Shown here in pieces: positions 1-6,142 of a stretch of DNA of 14,420 nucleotides (the first letter of the stretch is position 1; each line of letters starts with the position of its first letter). This stretch comes from Candidatus Parcubacteria bacterium (GTDB lineage: Bacteria; Patescibacteriota; Minisyncoccia; Minisyncoccales; UBA6532). Position numbers and translations under genes: made by a program. The stretch spans positions 1-14,420 of the forward strand of contig JAUSNC010000010.1 of NCBI GenBank assembly GCA_030645645.1. Direction: 5' to 3'. Under the pieces are notes generated by a model, which worked only from the letters and a program-made list of their open reading frames with translations, had not been told where the DNA came from and searched no databases.

Positions 1-1
1 C

Positions 2-193
2 ACAAAACGAATAATCCTTTCGAGAGACAAAACTCTTATTAGGGGTAATTTCCTTATTGATGACAGGCCGGAAATAAAAGGATCAAGCATACCTGAATGG
101 GAACACATAATCTTCGATTGTTCTTATAATCGGAATGTAACCAATAAAAAGCGATTGACTTGGGAAAACTGGCGGGAGGTACTCAATATTTAA
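2..193 (+). CDS. 5'(3')-deoxyribonucleotidase (NT5C family), C-terminal fragment
   Basis: Only the last 63 codons are present; the gene enters from the left edge in frame 2 and stops at TAA 191-193. The translation contains FLIDDRP (residues 18-24 of the fragment), the acidic HAD-superfamily motif seen near the C-terminus of 5' nucleotidase, deoxy (pyrimidine), type C proteins. It is followed by an EWEHIIFD...YNR...RLTWENW ending typical of the bacterial members. The family dephosphorylates (deoxy)nucleoside monophosphates in the cytoplasm, using a catalytic Asp that would lie in the missing N-terminal part. The gene is followed directly by an intrinsic terminator, so it is the last gene of its transcript. 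The family call rests on a short fragment. Confidence 0.7.
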   Translation, partial: TKRIILSRDKTLIRGNFLIDDRPEIKGSSIPEWEHIIFDCSYNRNVTNKKRLTWENWREVLNI

Positions 194-196
194 TTT

Positions 197-224
197 AGAC
201 TCTTAAAAAAGGGTCTTTTTTTTT
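197..224 (+). terminator. Intrinsic terminator after the nucleotidase
   Basis: AGACTC (197-202) pairs with GGGTCT (211-216), six pairs including one T-G wobble, across an A-rich loop and followed by a run of T to 224. The T-run merges into the -35 of the downstream rpsO promoter, so one transcript ends where the next promoter begins. Confidence 0.8.
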
Positions 225-251
225 GACTTTTCCTGTTTAATTTGTTATATA
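223..251 (+). promoter_or_regulatory. Sigma70-type promoter for rpsO-NYN-pnp
   Basis: TTGACT (223-228) and TATATA (246-251) are separated by exactly 17 nt. The expected start is near 258, giving a leader of about 100 nt before the rpsO ATG. This is long compared with the near-leaderless promoters elsewhere in the window. Confidence 0.65.
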
Positions 252-271
252 AATATATAACTGAATAATGC

Positions 272-322
272 AAAACGGCCTGACGGCTGTTTTAAAATAT
301 TGTTTCTTATGAAACAGTATTT
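272..322 (+). promoter_or_regulatory. rpsO mRNA leader: two stacked hairpins, candidate S15 autoregulatory element
   Basis: Hairpin 1 has arms 272-280 and 285-293: nine pairs with loop TGAC. Hairpin 2 has arms 295-306 and 311-322: twelve pairs including one wobble, loop TTAT, beginning one base later. In hairpin 1 the wobble G277-U288 sits directly next to G278-C287. That is the same arrangement as the G-U/G-C motif S15 recognises in helix 22 of 16S rRNA, and it recurs in known rpsO leaders. Hairpin 1 is followed by only TTTT, inside its own arm, so it is not a convincing terminator. S15 binding is an inference. Confidence 0.5.
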
Positions 323-359
323 GATTAAAAATATTTAAAGAGTTAAAATATAAATATAT

Positions 360-674
360 ATGTTAAAACCAGAAGAAAAAACATCAATAATAGCTAAATT
401 CAAACAGCACGAAACGGATTCAGGATCTGCCGAAGTTCAAGTTGCTCTCTTGTCTGAGGAAATAAAAAGACTGCTTTCCCATCTGAAGGACCACCCGAAA
501 GACTTCCATTCAAAACGGGGGCTTTTGAAAATGGTCACAAAGAGAAGGAGCCTGTTGGTTTATCTTGAAATTGAAAATCCGAGAAGATACAACAGTATTA
601 TAAAAAAAATTGGATTGAAAAAATCGGCCGTACAAAAGAAAGGCCCGAAAAAAGCCATAAAAAGGAAAAAATAA
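360..674 (+). CDS. rpsO: 30S ribosomal protein S15
   Basis: S15 binds the central domain of 16S rRNA (helices 20-22) early in 30S assembly. The 104-residue product carries the family signature throughout: GSAEVQ at 22-27, and the rRNA-binding block HLKDHPKDFHSKRGLL at 41-56 with the conserved His41, His45, Asp48 and Ser51, then RRSLLVYL. Bacterial S15 is usually about 89 residues. The extra C-terminal 15 or so residues (from about 88) are almost all Lys/Arg/Gly/Ala and look like an added basic tail. The ATG at 360 is the natural start; only a weak purine stretch (AAAGAG, 339-344) lies upstream, at a poor distance. It heads the classic rpsO-pnp arrangement, here with a NYN gene inserted, and has a structured leader that may mediate autocontrol. 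Confidence 0.97.
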   Translation: MLKPEEKTSIIAKFKQHETDSGSAEVQVALLSEEIKRLLSHLKDHPKDFHSKRGLLKMVTKRRSLLVYLEIENPRRYNSIIKKIGLKKSAVQKKGPKKAIKRKK

Positions 675-690
675 CTTTTAATTAAAATCT

Positions 691-1194
691 TTGATATTAA
701 AACATAAAGAACAAAGAGTGGGCGTATTCATCGATGTCCAGAACCTCTATTACTCGGCTAAAAATCTTTTCCAGGCCAAAGTTAATTTTGGAGAAATCCT
801 AAAAACAGGGGTAGGCGGAAGAAAACTGATAAGAGCCTTCGCCTATGTCGTCAAAACAAAAACAGGGGAAGAAAAACCTTTCTTTGACGCCCTTGCTAAT
901 CTTGGCCTTGAAACAAGAGTAAGGGATCTTCAGGAATTTTACGGAGGAATGAAAAAGGCTGACTGGGATGTTGGAATCGTAATTGACGCAATCAGAACGG
1001 CCAATATCATTGATACAGCCGTGCTGGTAAGCGGAGACGGGGACTTTATACCTCTTGTAGAGCATTTAAGAAGCCTTGGGAGGAGAGTTGAGGTTATAGC
1101 CTTCGGAAGGTCCTGTTCTTCCAAATTACGGGCCTCTGCGGACGAATTTATTGACCTGGACGAAAAATCCGAAAAATACTTACTTAAAAAATAA
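691..1194 (+). CDS. NYN (LabA-like/DUF88) PIN-fold nuclease
   Basis: This is a predicted metal-dependent ribonuclease of the NYN family (PIN-like fold). Numbered from the TTG start, it shows FIDVQN (Asp15, Asn18), an acidic block around KADWDVGIVIDA (Asp91, Asp93, Asp99) and VSGDGDF (Asp116, Asp118). These are the clustered acidic residues expected of the active site. It spans about 167 residues, essentially one domain. The start is uncertain: TTG 691 is the first possible codon after an in-frame stop at 679-681, and GTG 718 would give a nine-residue shorter protein starting just before the first beta strand. No Shine-Dalgarno is visible for either. It lies 16 nt after rpsO, and its TAA directly abuts the pnp ATG, so it is very probably co-transcribed and perhaps translationally coupled with pnp. 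The substrate is unknown; a role in mRNA or rRNA decay with PNPase is inferred from position. Confidence 0.85.
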   Translation: MILKHKEQRVGVFIDVQNLYYSAKNLFQAKVNFGEILKTGVGGRKLIRAFAYVVKTKTGEEKPFFDALANLGLETRVRDLQEFYGGMKKADWDVGIVIDAIRTANIIDTAVLVSGDGDFIPLVEHLRSLGRRVEVIAFGRSCSSKLRASADEFIDLDEKSEKYLLKK

Positions 1195-3306
1195 ATGGAA
1201 ACTGAAAAATTTACTTTAAAGCTAGGAGATCGGGATTTAATAATTGAAACTAGGGATCTGGCCGAACAGGCTAATGGTTCTGTTTTGGTACGCTACGGGG
1301 ATACAGTTGTTTTGGGAACAGCAGTGATGGCCAAAAAAGCCATATCGGGAAAAGATTTTTTCCCTTTGACTGTTGAATATGAAGAAAGATTTTATGCCGC
1401 AGGAAAAATATTGGGATCCCGTTATATGAGAAGAGAGGGGAGGCCTTCGGATGAAGCAATAATAACCGCAAGGGTGATAGACAGAACAATCAGGCCTTTA
1501 TTCCCAAAAAGCTTTCAAAGGGAAGTCCAGGTTGTTGCCACTTGTCTTTCATGGGATGAAGCCAATGACCCTGATTTAGTAGGTCTTATTGCCGCTTCCC
1601 AGTCTTTGGCAATATCAGATATACCTTGGTCCGGCCCTGTAGCCGTTGTACGCATAGGTAAAAATGGCGGCGACTTTATTCTAAACCCGACTTACGAACA
1701 AAGGCTTAAAAATTCTTTAGATTTCGTATTTACCGCAATCAGGCGCAACGGAAAGTTTCTGATAAATATGATTGAAGCTGAATCACAGGAACTGGATGAA
1801 AAAGTATTTTCCGATGCCTTGAAATTCGCCAAACCCTATCTTGAACAGATTTTGGACTTTCAAATTAAAATCGCGGAAAAATTAGGAAAAGGAAAGGGAG
1901 AAATCGGAGAAACCCCCGCAGATCCAGAACTGGAAAAAGAAATAAAGGAATTTTTAGGAACAAGACTGGAAGACGCCCTGTTTAAGGGAGATAAAAAGAA
2001 AGACAGAATGGAAAACGTTTATGCTTTAAAAGATGAAGCAGCCGAATATATAGAAGGCCTTTATCCCGGCACCTCTAAAAGTAAATACACCAAGGACTAT
2101 TTAGAAAAAGAGATAGATAGAATTGTCCATGAAAAAGCAATTAATGAAGGGAAGAGGGTTGACGGCAGAAAACTGGACGAATTAAGGGAGATTAATTTTG
2201 AGACGGGTTTAATTCCCAGAACCCATGGTTCAGGATTGTTTGAAAGAGGAGAAACTAATGTTCTTTCCCTGCTTACATTGGGAGCGCCCGGCGACCAAAG
2301 ACTACTTGAAGGCATGGAGTTTGTAGGAAAGAAACGTTTTTTCCACCACTACAACTTTCCGCCTTATTCTTCAGGGGAAATAAAGCCAATGAGAGGCCCC
2401 GGACGAAGAGAAATAGGCCATGGCATGCTGGCTGAAAAAGCATTGCTTTCTTTAATTCCTACATTTGAAGAATTTCCTTACACAGTCAGAATTGTTTCGG
2501 AAGTTCTTTCTTCCAACGGCTCAACTTCAATGGCTTCTATTACCAGTTCTTCTCTTGCCCTTATGGACGCAGGCGTACCGATCAAAGCCCCTGCTACCGG
2601 AATTTCTATCGGCTTAATGCAAGACGGCCAGGGAAATTACAAACTCTTAACCGACATCCAGGGGCCGGAAGACCATCATGGAGATATGGACTTTAAGGTG
2701 GCGGGAACGAAAAACGGAATAACCGCCGTTCAAATGGATGTTAAAATAGACGGAATAACGGAGGAGATATTCAACGAAGCCTTAGTTGCCGCTAAAAAAG
2801 TCCGGCTTCACATATTGGAAAAAATGGCCAAAGTGATTGATAAGCCAAGACCACAGCTTTCAGCTTATGCTCCGAGAATTCTTACTATTAAGATTAATCC
2901 TGAAAAAATAAGGGAAGTAGTGGGCCCCGGAGGGAAAATAATCAATGAAATTATTGACAAGTGCCAAGTGGCAATAGACATTCAGCCTACAGGCATCATA
3001 TTTGTTACTGCGGAAAAAGAGGAGAATGCAAAGAAAGCCGTTTCCTGGATTGAAAGCATAACAAGAGAAGTTAAGGTGGGAGAAATTTTCGAAGGGAAAG
3101 TAAAAAGAATTATGGCTTTCGGCGCTTTTGTTGAAATTCTACCCGGACAAGAAGGAATGGTGCATATTTCACAAATGGCTAATTACCACGTAGAAAAAGT
3201 TGAAGATATAGTCAAACTGGGAGATACAGTGACCGTCAAAGTGATTGAAGTGGATGAATTGGGAAGAATAAATTTATCCATAAAAGAAGCCACGGATAAG
3301 AGGTAA
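1195..3306 (+). CDS. pnp: Polyribonucleotide nucleotidyltransferase (PNPase)
   Basis: PNPase is a phosphorolytic 3'-to-5' exoribonuclease that releases NDPs and works as a trimer in mRNA decay. At 703 residues it is full length (E. coli about 711). Domain order: first RNase PH-like domain (about 10-145), helical linker with a lysine-rich stretch (about 240-300), second catalytic RNase PH domain (about 320-550), KH (about 555-615, GPGG loop at 577-580) and S1 (about 625-695). In the catalytic core I see FFHHYNFPP (381-389), the GPGRREIGHG phosphate-binding block near 400, and Asp493/Asp499/Lys501, matching E. coli Asp486/Asp492/Lys494. All catalytic residues are intact. The ATG at 1195 follows the upstream TAA with no gap and no Shine-Dalgarno. 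It is the third gene of the rpsO operon. Confidence 0.98.
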   Translation: METEKFTLKLGDRDLIIETRDLAEQANGSVLVRYGDTVVLGTAVMAKKAISGKDFFPLTVEYEERFYAAGKILGSRYMRREGRPSDEAIITARVIDRTIRPLFPKSFQREVQVVATCLSWDEANDPDLVGLIAASQSLAISDIPWSGPVAVVRIGKNGGDFILNPTYEQRLKNSLDFVFTAIRRNGKFLINMIEAESQELDEKVFSDALKFAKPYLEQILDFQIKIAEKLGKGKGEIGETPADPELEKEIKEFLGTRLEDALFKGDKKKDRMENVYALKDEAAEYIEGLYPGTSKSKYTKDYLEKEIDRIVHEKAINEGKRVDGRKLDELREINFETGLIPRTHGSGLFERGETNVLSLLTLGAPGDQRLLEGMEFVGKKRFFHHYNFPPYSSGEIKPMRGPGRREIGHGMLAEKALLSLIPTFEEFPYTVRIVSEVLSSNGSTSMASITSSSLALMDAGVPIKAPATGISIGLMQDGQGNYKLLTDIQGPEDHHGDMDFKVAGTKNGITAVQMDVKIDGITEEIFNEALVAAKKVRLHILEKMAKVIDKPRPQLSAYAPRILTIKINPEKIREVVGPGGKIINEIIDKCQVAIDIQPTGIIFVTAEKEENAKKAVSWIESITREVKVGEIFEGKVKRIMAFGAFVEILPGQEGMVHISQMANYHVEKVEDIVKLGDTVTVKVIEVDELGRINLSIKEATDKR

Positions 3307-3325
3307 TAAAAATAAACATACTTCC

Positions 3326-4189
3326 GTGCCAGATCAGAAAAACGATAAAAAACTTGATTTTTTGAAAAGAGAGGACATAAAGACAATGTCAAAAGACATT
3401 GCGGTTCTCCGTGAAAAAGAAGCGGCTAAACAAAGAGAAAGGGTCAGTAGAATAAACCCTGAAGAGGAAATTGAAAAGAAAAAACCGGTTGAAATAAAAA
3501 AAGAAGCGCCTGAAGAAAATAAGGAACAGCCTGTCAAAAGCCCTGAAGACGCTACGCCAGTCCCGCCCCAATCAGACGAAGCTGACTTGAAAAGCGAGGA
3601 GGAAAAAATGCGCCAGAAAGCAGCCGGCGAAGAGGAAGCAAGAAAAAGAATAGAAGCCCTTTTGCAAAAACAGGAGGAATTTAATCCGGATGAATCAGCA
3701 ATTAAGCCGGAATTCCCCAAAAGACAAACTCCGCCTCCTATTCCTATATTAAATGAAGAGGTAAAAGAACTTTTAGAACCCGAAGTTCCTGCTGTTGAAC
3801 CTGAAATCAAAACGGAACAACCCATCAAAAGCCCTGAAGAAGTTAAAACCAAACCCGGCCCGGTTCAAATCGATGATACTGTTGCGGAAACTGACGAAGA
3901 TCTTATAGAAATCCAGCCTCAAACTGCGCCAATTCCCGAAGTAAAGGAGGAAAAATCCCTTGAAACTAAAGAAAAGGAAGCAATTGAAAGACTGAAAGCC
4001 GAGACTGGTAAGCAGGGAAACAAACAAAATACATTTTTACCGAAGATTGCTGTTCTAAAAATTAATATCCCGAAAATCACTCTTCCTTTAAATAAGCCTA
4101 TTGTCCGTTTTCTTCTGTTTGTATTTGGAATCGGAATAATATTTTTCATTTCCACTTTCCTATATTGGTATTTTGTAATAAATCCTTAG
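3326..4189 (+). CDS. Acidic, proline-rich tail-anchored membrane protein, unknown function
   Basis: I do not recognise a named family. The 287-residue product is highly charged (Glu, Lys) and proline-rich up to about residue 235, with a predicted coiled-coil-like Glu/Lys/Arg stretch at about 90-115. A short basic, Ile/Leu/Pro-rich segment leads into a single hydrophobic helix (about 262-284, Phe/Ile/Leu/Tyr-rich) that ends three residues before the stop. With the preceding Arg261 this predicts a cytoplasmic N-terminal region anchored by its tail. An EQP(V/I)KSPE module occurs twice (residues 67 and 164). The GTG at 3326 lies 19 nt after pnp; an ATG at codon 21 is the alternative start. Related-looking parcubacterial proteins often continue past such a helix into an outer domain, so this could be a shortened version. 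It is probably expressed with pnp. Confidence 0.7.
   Translation: MPDQKNDKKLDFLKREDIKTMSKDIAVLREKEAAKQRERVSRINPEEEIEKKKPVEIKKEAPEENKEQPVKSPEDATPVPPQSDEADLKSEEEKMRQKAAGEEEARKRIEALLQKQEEFNPDESAIKPEFPKRQTPPPIPILNEEVKELLEPEVPAVEPEIKTEQPIKSPEEVKTKPGPVQIDDTVAETDEDLIEIQPQTAPIPEVKEEKSLETKEKEAIERLKAETGKQGNKQNTFLPKIAVLKINIPKITLPLNKPIVRFLLFVFGIGIIFFISTFLYWYFVINP
3524..3840 (+). repeat. Dispersed 26-bp duplicated coding module
   Basis: Positions 3524-3549 and 3815-3840 are nearly identical (three differences in 26 bases). They encode EQPVKSPED and EQPIKSPEE in the disordered part of the tail-anchored protein, suggesting internal duplication in a low-complexity region. Confidence 0.6.
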
Positions 4190-4234
4190 CTCTTAAAACA
4201 GGTGTTTAAAAGATGTTAATAACTCGCTTCTTTT

Positions 4235-4262
4235 TTGACTTGACTGTATTTCTTGATATGAG
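4235..4262 (+). promoter_or_regulatory. Putative promoter in the 4190-4514 intergenic gap
   Basis: TTGACT (4235-4240), a 16-nt spacer and TATGAG (4257-4262) preceded by TGA (4254-4256) form an extended -10 layout. A second TTGACT overlaps at 4240-4245, and a TATAAA lies at 4267-4272. Transcription would start near 4269. No convincing gene follows before the terminator at 4440. Confidence 0.4.
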
Positions 4263-4268
4263 AAAATA

Positions 4269-4440
4269 TAAATATCCAGTCTATGATTGTTCATTAAAGA
4301 AGTCCTTAGGCTAGTCTTCCTGATAATTCTTCTAAAGTTTGGCCAAGGCATATAGTTAGTTAAAGAGTGCAAGCTTAATCGGATACATTTAGTATCCATA
4401 CTCAATATTTTTAAGGAGCTTCTGCACTCTCTTTTTTTTT
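4269..4440 (+). ncRNA. Candidate structured small RNA of about 170 nt, family unknown
   Basis: This stretch lies in a 325-bp gap without a credible gene and is framed by a promoter-like sequence and a strong terminator. Internal structure: AGAAG (4298-4302) with CTTCT (4329-4333), enclosing TTAGG (4306-4310) with CCTGA (4319-4323); then a Y-shaped 3' element at 4364-4430 ending in nine T. I looked for hallmarks of tmRNA, RNase P RNA, 4.5S/SRP RNA, T-box and tRNA and found none. The length would suit a 6S-like RNA, but I cannot fold a convincing central bubble. It could instead be just the 3' end of the upstream operon mRNA. Confidence 0.4.
4364..4440 (+). terminator. Long Y-shaped intrinsic terminator
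   Basis: AGAGTGCA (4364-4371) pairs perfectly with TGCACTCT (4423-4430). After a 2-nt bulge, AGCT (4372-4375) pairs with AGCT (4417-4420). A second perfect hairpin, GGATAC (4381-4386) with GTATCC (4392-4397), sits inside the loop. A nine-T run follows at 4432-4440. It closes the rpsO-pnp operon, the candidate small RNA, or both. Confidence 0.8.
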
Positions 4441-4482
4441 ACAATCGCATATTCCCTTTATTTTTTGATATATTTGAGATAG

Positions 4483-4488
4483 TATAAA
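4483..4488 (+). promoter_or_regulatory. -10 element for the TraR/DksA-family gene
   Basis: TATAAA at 4483-4488 in an AT-rich stretch predicts a start near 4495 and a leader of about 20 nt. No good -35 sits at the right spacing (TTGATA at 4465-4470 is only 12 nt away), so this call is weak. Confidence 0.35.
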
Positions 4489-4514
4489 ATAAAGACTATA
4501 TTAAATTCATAAAC

Positions 4515-4892
4515 ATGTTGACTAAAAAATTCTTAGAACAGCAAAAAGAAATACTGGAAGAGGAAAAAGAATCCTTAAGAGAGCAGTTGAAAAGCTTCGC
4601 TACGGAGGACCCGAAACTGAAAGGGGATTGGGATACTCGCTTCCCGAAGCACAGCAGCGGCGGATCTGGAGATTCTGCTATGGAAGAGGCCATGGACGAA
4701 GTCCAGGAATATGCCACAAGACTGCCCTTAGAACACAGCCTTGAATTGAAACTAAGAGATGTTAATACAGCGCTGGAAGAACTTAAAAAGGGAAAATACG
4801 GCATCTGTGAAAAGTGCAAAGGGAAAATTGAGGAAAAACGGTTGGAAGCTTATCCGGCTGCCAGACTCTGTTTAAAATGCCAAAAGAAATAG
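4515..4892 (+). CDS. TraR/DksA-family zinc-finger protein
   Basis: The family binds in the secondary channel of RNA polymerase and modulates transcription, in proteobacteria together with ppGpp. The 125-residue product has an N-terminal Glu/Lys-rich helical region (1-30), a Gly/Ser-rich turn (about 45-54), a second helix (55-93) and a C-terminal C4 zinc finger: Cys98-X2-Cys101 and Cys119-X2-Cys122, with the family-typical CEKC...I...RL.A.P.A..C..C spacing. Small parcubacterial DksA/TraR proteins of this size are common. The DxxDxA tip of E. coli DksA is not evident in the turn, so the same mode of action cannot be assumed. The start is ATG 4515, with no Shine-Dalgarno. It is monocistronic: its own -10 lies upstream and a strong terminator follows within 15 nt. 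Confidence 0.88.
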   Translation: MLTKKFLEQQKEILEEEKESLREQLKSFATEDPKLKGDWDTRFPKHSSGGSGDSAMEEAMDEVQEYATRLPLEHSLELKLRDVNTALEELKKGKYGICEKCKGKIEEKRLEAYPAARLCLKCQKK

Positions 4893-4905
4893 AAACCTTG
4901 TAAAT

Positions 4906-4932
4906 AAAAAGTCCCGCTATGCGGGGTTTTTT
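4906..4932. terminator. Bidirectional intrinsic terminator between convergent genes
   Basis: Arms 4906-4917 (AAAAAGTCCCGC) and 4921-4932 (GCGGGGTTTTTT) form up to 12 pairs with two wobbles around a TAT loop. There is a T-run on the plus strand after the GC core and a matching A-run before it. It can therefore serve both the TraR/DksA gene and the peptidase on the minus strand. Confidence 0.88.
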
Positions 4933-4952
4933 ATTGATATCTAAAAATAATT

Positions 4953-6053
4953 CTATCTTGCGAAAGGATTTGCAGCCCCTCTTACTCCGAAGTGAACATG
5001 GCATCCTGTGGAGTTTCCCGCTCCAATCATACCGGGTTCTCCTCCCATTGAAGCTATAACCCGACCCTGGGAAACATAATCTCCTACGTTTACATAGGTT
5101 GTTTGTAAATGCCCGTAATAGGTAACTACTCCATTGGGATGCAGTATGGTGATATAATTTCCGCTTCCGCCGTTAGCCCATTTTGAGCGGGAATTAGTCA
5201 AAGCTACCTTTAAAACATTTCCTGCAGCAGACGCATATATAGGAGATCCGCAATTACCGTTGCTGAAGTCAACCGCATTATACCAATGAAGTCTCTGAGT
5301 CAGCCGGCAGCTACTGCCTAGTGGACACATAAAATAACTTGAAGCTAAAGGAATATATGACTGAGGAATCGCTTTTGAAGGCATTGTTCCGTTAGGAATG
5401 ATCAAAATATCTCCGATAAAAATAGCTCCGCCTGCTGAAAGATCGTTAAAAGCTATTATTTCGTTAATATTACCTTTATACGTTTGAGCCACGGCAGAAA
5501 TAGTGTCATTCTTTTGAACATGGTAAATCACGCCTGAAACAGGGGGAATAACCAGCTTTTGCCCTACCTGAATGGCCGCGTTTTGATTAATCTCGTTTGC
5601 CCAAAGAATCGTATTTAAAGAAATATTGAATTTTGAAGCTATTGTCCATAAATTATCTCCGGGTTCCACCGCATATTCAATAATTTCCTTTTGAGTCTCG
5701 TCTAATTCAGCTCCGACTGCAATGGCTCCCAAGACCTGGGAGTTAATTGTTATTGCAGGAGATACCGCCGCCAAGCTGTTCTTTTGGATTAAAAACAAAT
5801 CAGGTGATTCCTTTACCGCCTGTTTTGGGATTAAAAATGAGGAGGGAGAGTAAAATTCTTTTACTGACAAAGCAGCGAAAGCCCCGTTTCCCGGAAATCC
5901 GGCATTTCCAAATGCAAAAGACAAAGTGCTCACCGTGAGTAAAATTGCCGCAATACTTCCCAAATAAAGGAAGGGGTCCTTCCAAGATCCCTTTAAAAAC
6001 ATCTTTAATCGCTGAAAACCCCTAGTCAGGGGGCTTCTTAAGTCAATATCCAT
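4953..6053 (-). CDS. Membrane-anchored LysM-LysM-M23 murein peptidase
   Basis: This is a predicted zinc endopeptidase that cuts peptide cross-links in peptidoglycan at the outer face of the membrane. In the 366-residue product I see a positively charged N-terminus, one hydrophobic segment (about 29-49) as signal anchor, LysM 1 (about 126-170, VEPGDNLWTIASKFNIS), LysM 2 (about 176-221) and an M23 domain (about 243-360). Metal and catalytic residues are present: His256 and Asp262 (HWYNAVDF), His315 (YYGHL), and His352/His354 (HVHF). All appear intact, so an active enzyme rather than a pseudo-peptidase such as EnvC is predicted. Three Cys (243, 249, 268) might form a disulfide near the zinc site. 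The ATG at 6053 fits a promoter only nine bases upstream, predicting a nearly leaderless mRNA. It diverges from rsmA and converges with the TraR/DksA gene. Confidence 0.92.
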   Translation of the reverse strand: MDIDLRSPLTRGFQRLKMFLKGSWKDPFLYLGSIAAILLTVSTLSFAFGNAGFPGNGAFAALSVKEFYSPSSFLIPKQAVKESPDLFLIQKNSLAAVSPAITINSQVLGAIAVGAELDETQKEIIEYAVEPGDNLWTIASKFNISLNTILWANEINQNAAIQVGQKLVIPPVSGVIYHVQKNDTISAVAQTYKGNINEIIAFNDLSAGGAIFIGDILIIPNGTMPSKAIPQSYIPLASSYFMCPLGSSCRLTQRLHWYNAVDFSNGNCGSPIYASAAGNVLKVALTNSRSKWANGGSGNYITILHPNGVVTYYGHLQTTYVNVGDYVSQGRVIASMGGEPGMIGAGNSTGCHVHFGVRGAANPFAR

Positions 6054-6062
6054 ATATGTGTA

Positions 6063-6091
6063 ATTTTATCCCTTCGCAATACCCCAGTCAA
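6063..6091 (-). promoter_or_regulatory. Sigma70-type promoter for the M23 peptidase
   Basis: Read on the minus strand, TTGACT (6091-6086) and TAAAAT (6068-6063) are 17 nt apart. Only nine bases separate the -10 from the ATG at 6053, so transcription should start 0-3 nt before the start codon. Confidence 0.65.
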
Positions 6092-6096
6092 GGGCA

Positions 6097-6116
6097 TTCT
6101 CCACAGGCTCGGAGAA
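6097..6116. repeat. Inverted repeat between divergent promoters
   Basis: TTCTCC (6097-6102) and GGAGAA (6111-6116) are perfect inverted copies around an 8-nt centre. The repeat lies where the -35 of the rsmA promoter would be and just behind the -35 of the peptidase promoter. It could be an operator, but six-base arms also occur by chance. Confidence 0.25.
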
Positions 6117-6126
6117 GTTTAAACTG

Positions 6127-6135
6127 TGCTAAAAT
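6127..6135 (+). promoter_or_regulatory. Extended -10 promoter of rsmA
   Basis: TGCTAAAAT is an extended -10 (TG-n-TAAAAT) ending seven bases before the ATG at 6143, so the predicted transcript start coincides with the start codon. No recognisable -35 is present, which an extended -10 can tolerate. It also supports starting the gene at 6143 rather than at the in-frame ATG 6056. Confidence 0.5.
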
Positions 6136-6142
6136 TGGGAAT

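Noticed and set aside
272..293. Hairpin 272-293 as a transcription terminator
   Set aside because: Its only T stretch is the four bases inside its own 3' arm, followed by A-rich sequence, and it stands between the promoter and rpsO; a regulatory leader structure is more plausible.
3334..3852. A 172-codon minus-strand frame opposite the tail-anchored protein
   Set aside because: It is the mirror of Glu/Lys/Pro-rich codons, giving Ser/Phe/Leu-rich nonsense typical of an antisense shadow; it has no promoter.
4213..4314. A 33-codon open frame in the 4190-4514 gap (plus strand)
   Set aside because: It has no ribosome-binding site and no recognisable composition or homology, and it runs through the promoter-like sequence; its length is expected by chance.
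4193..4405. A 70-codon open frame on the minus strand across the candidate small RNA
   Set aside because: There is no ribosome-binding site and no family-like pattern, and it reads through the terminator stems; it is most likely an accident of stop-poor sequence.
6056..6142. An in-frame upstream ATG that would extend rsmA by 29 residues
   Set aside because: The extra residues do not resemble the family, the segment overlaps the divergent peptidase promoter, and an extended -10 element lies inside it; ATG 6143 gives the normal family length.
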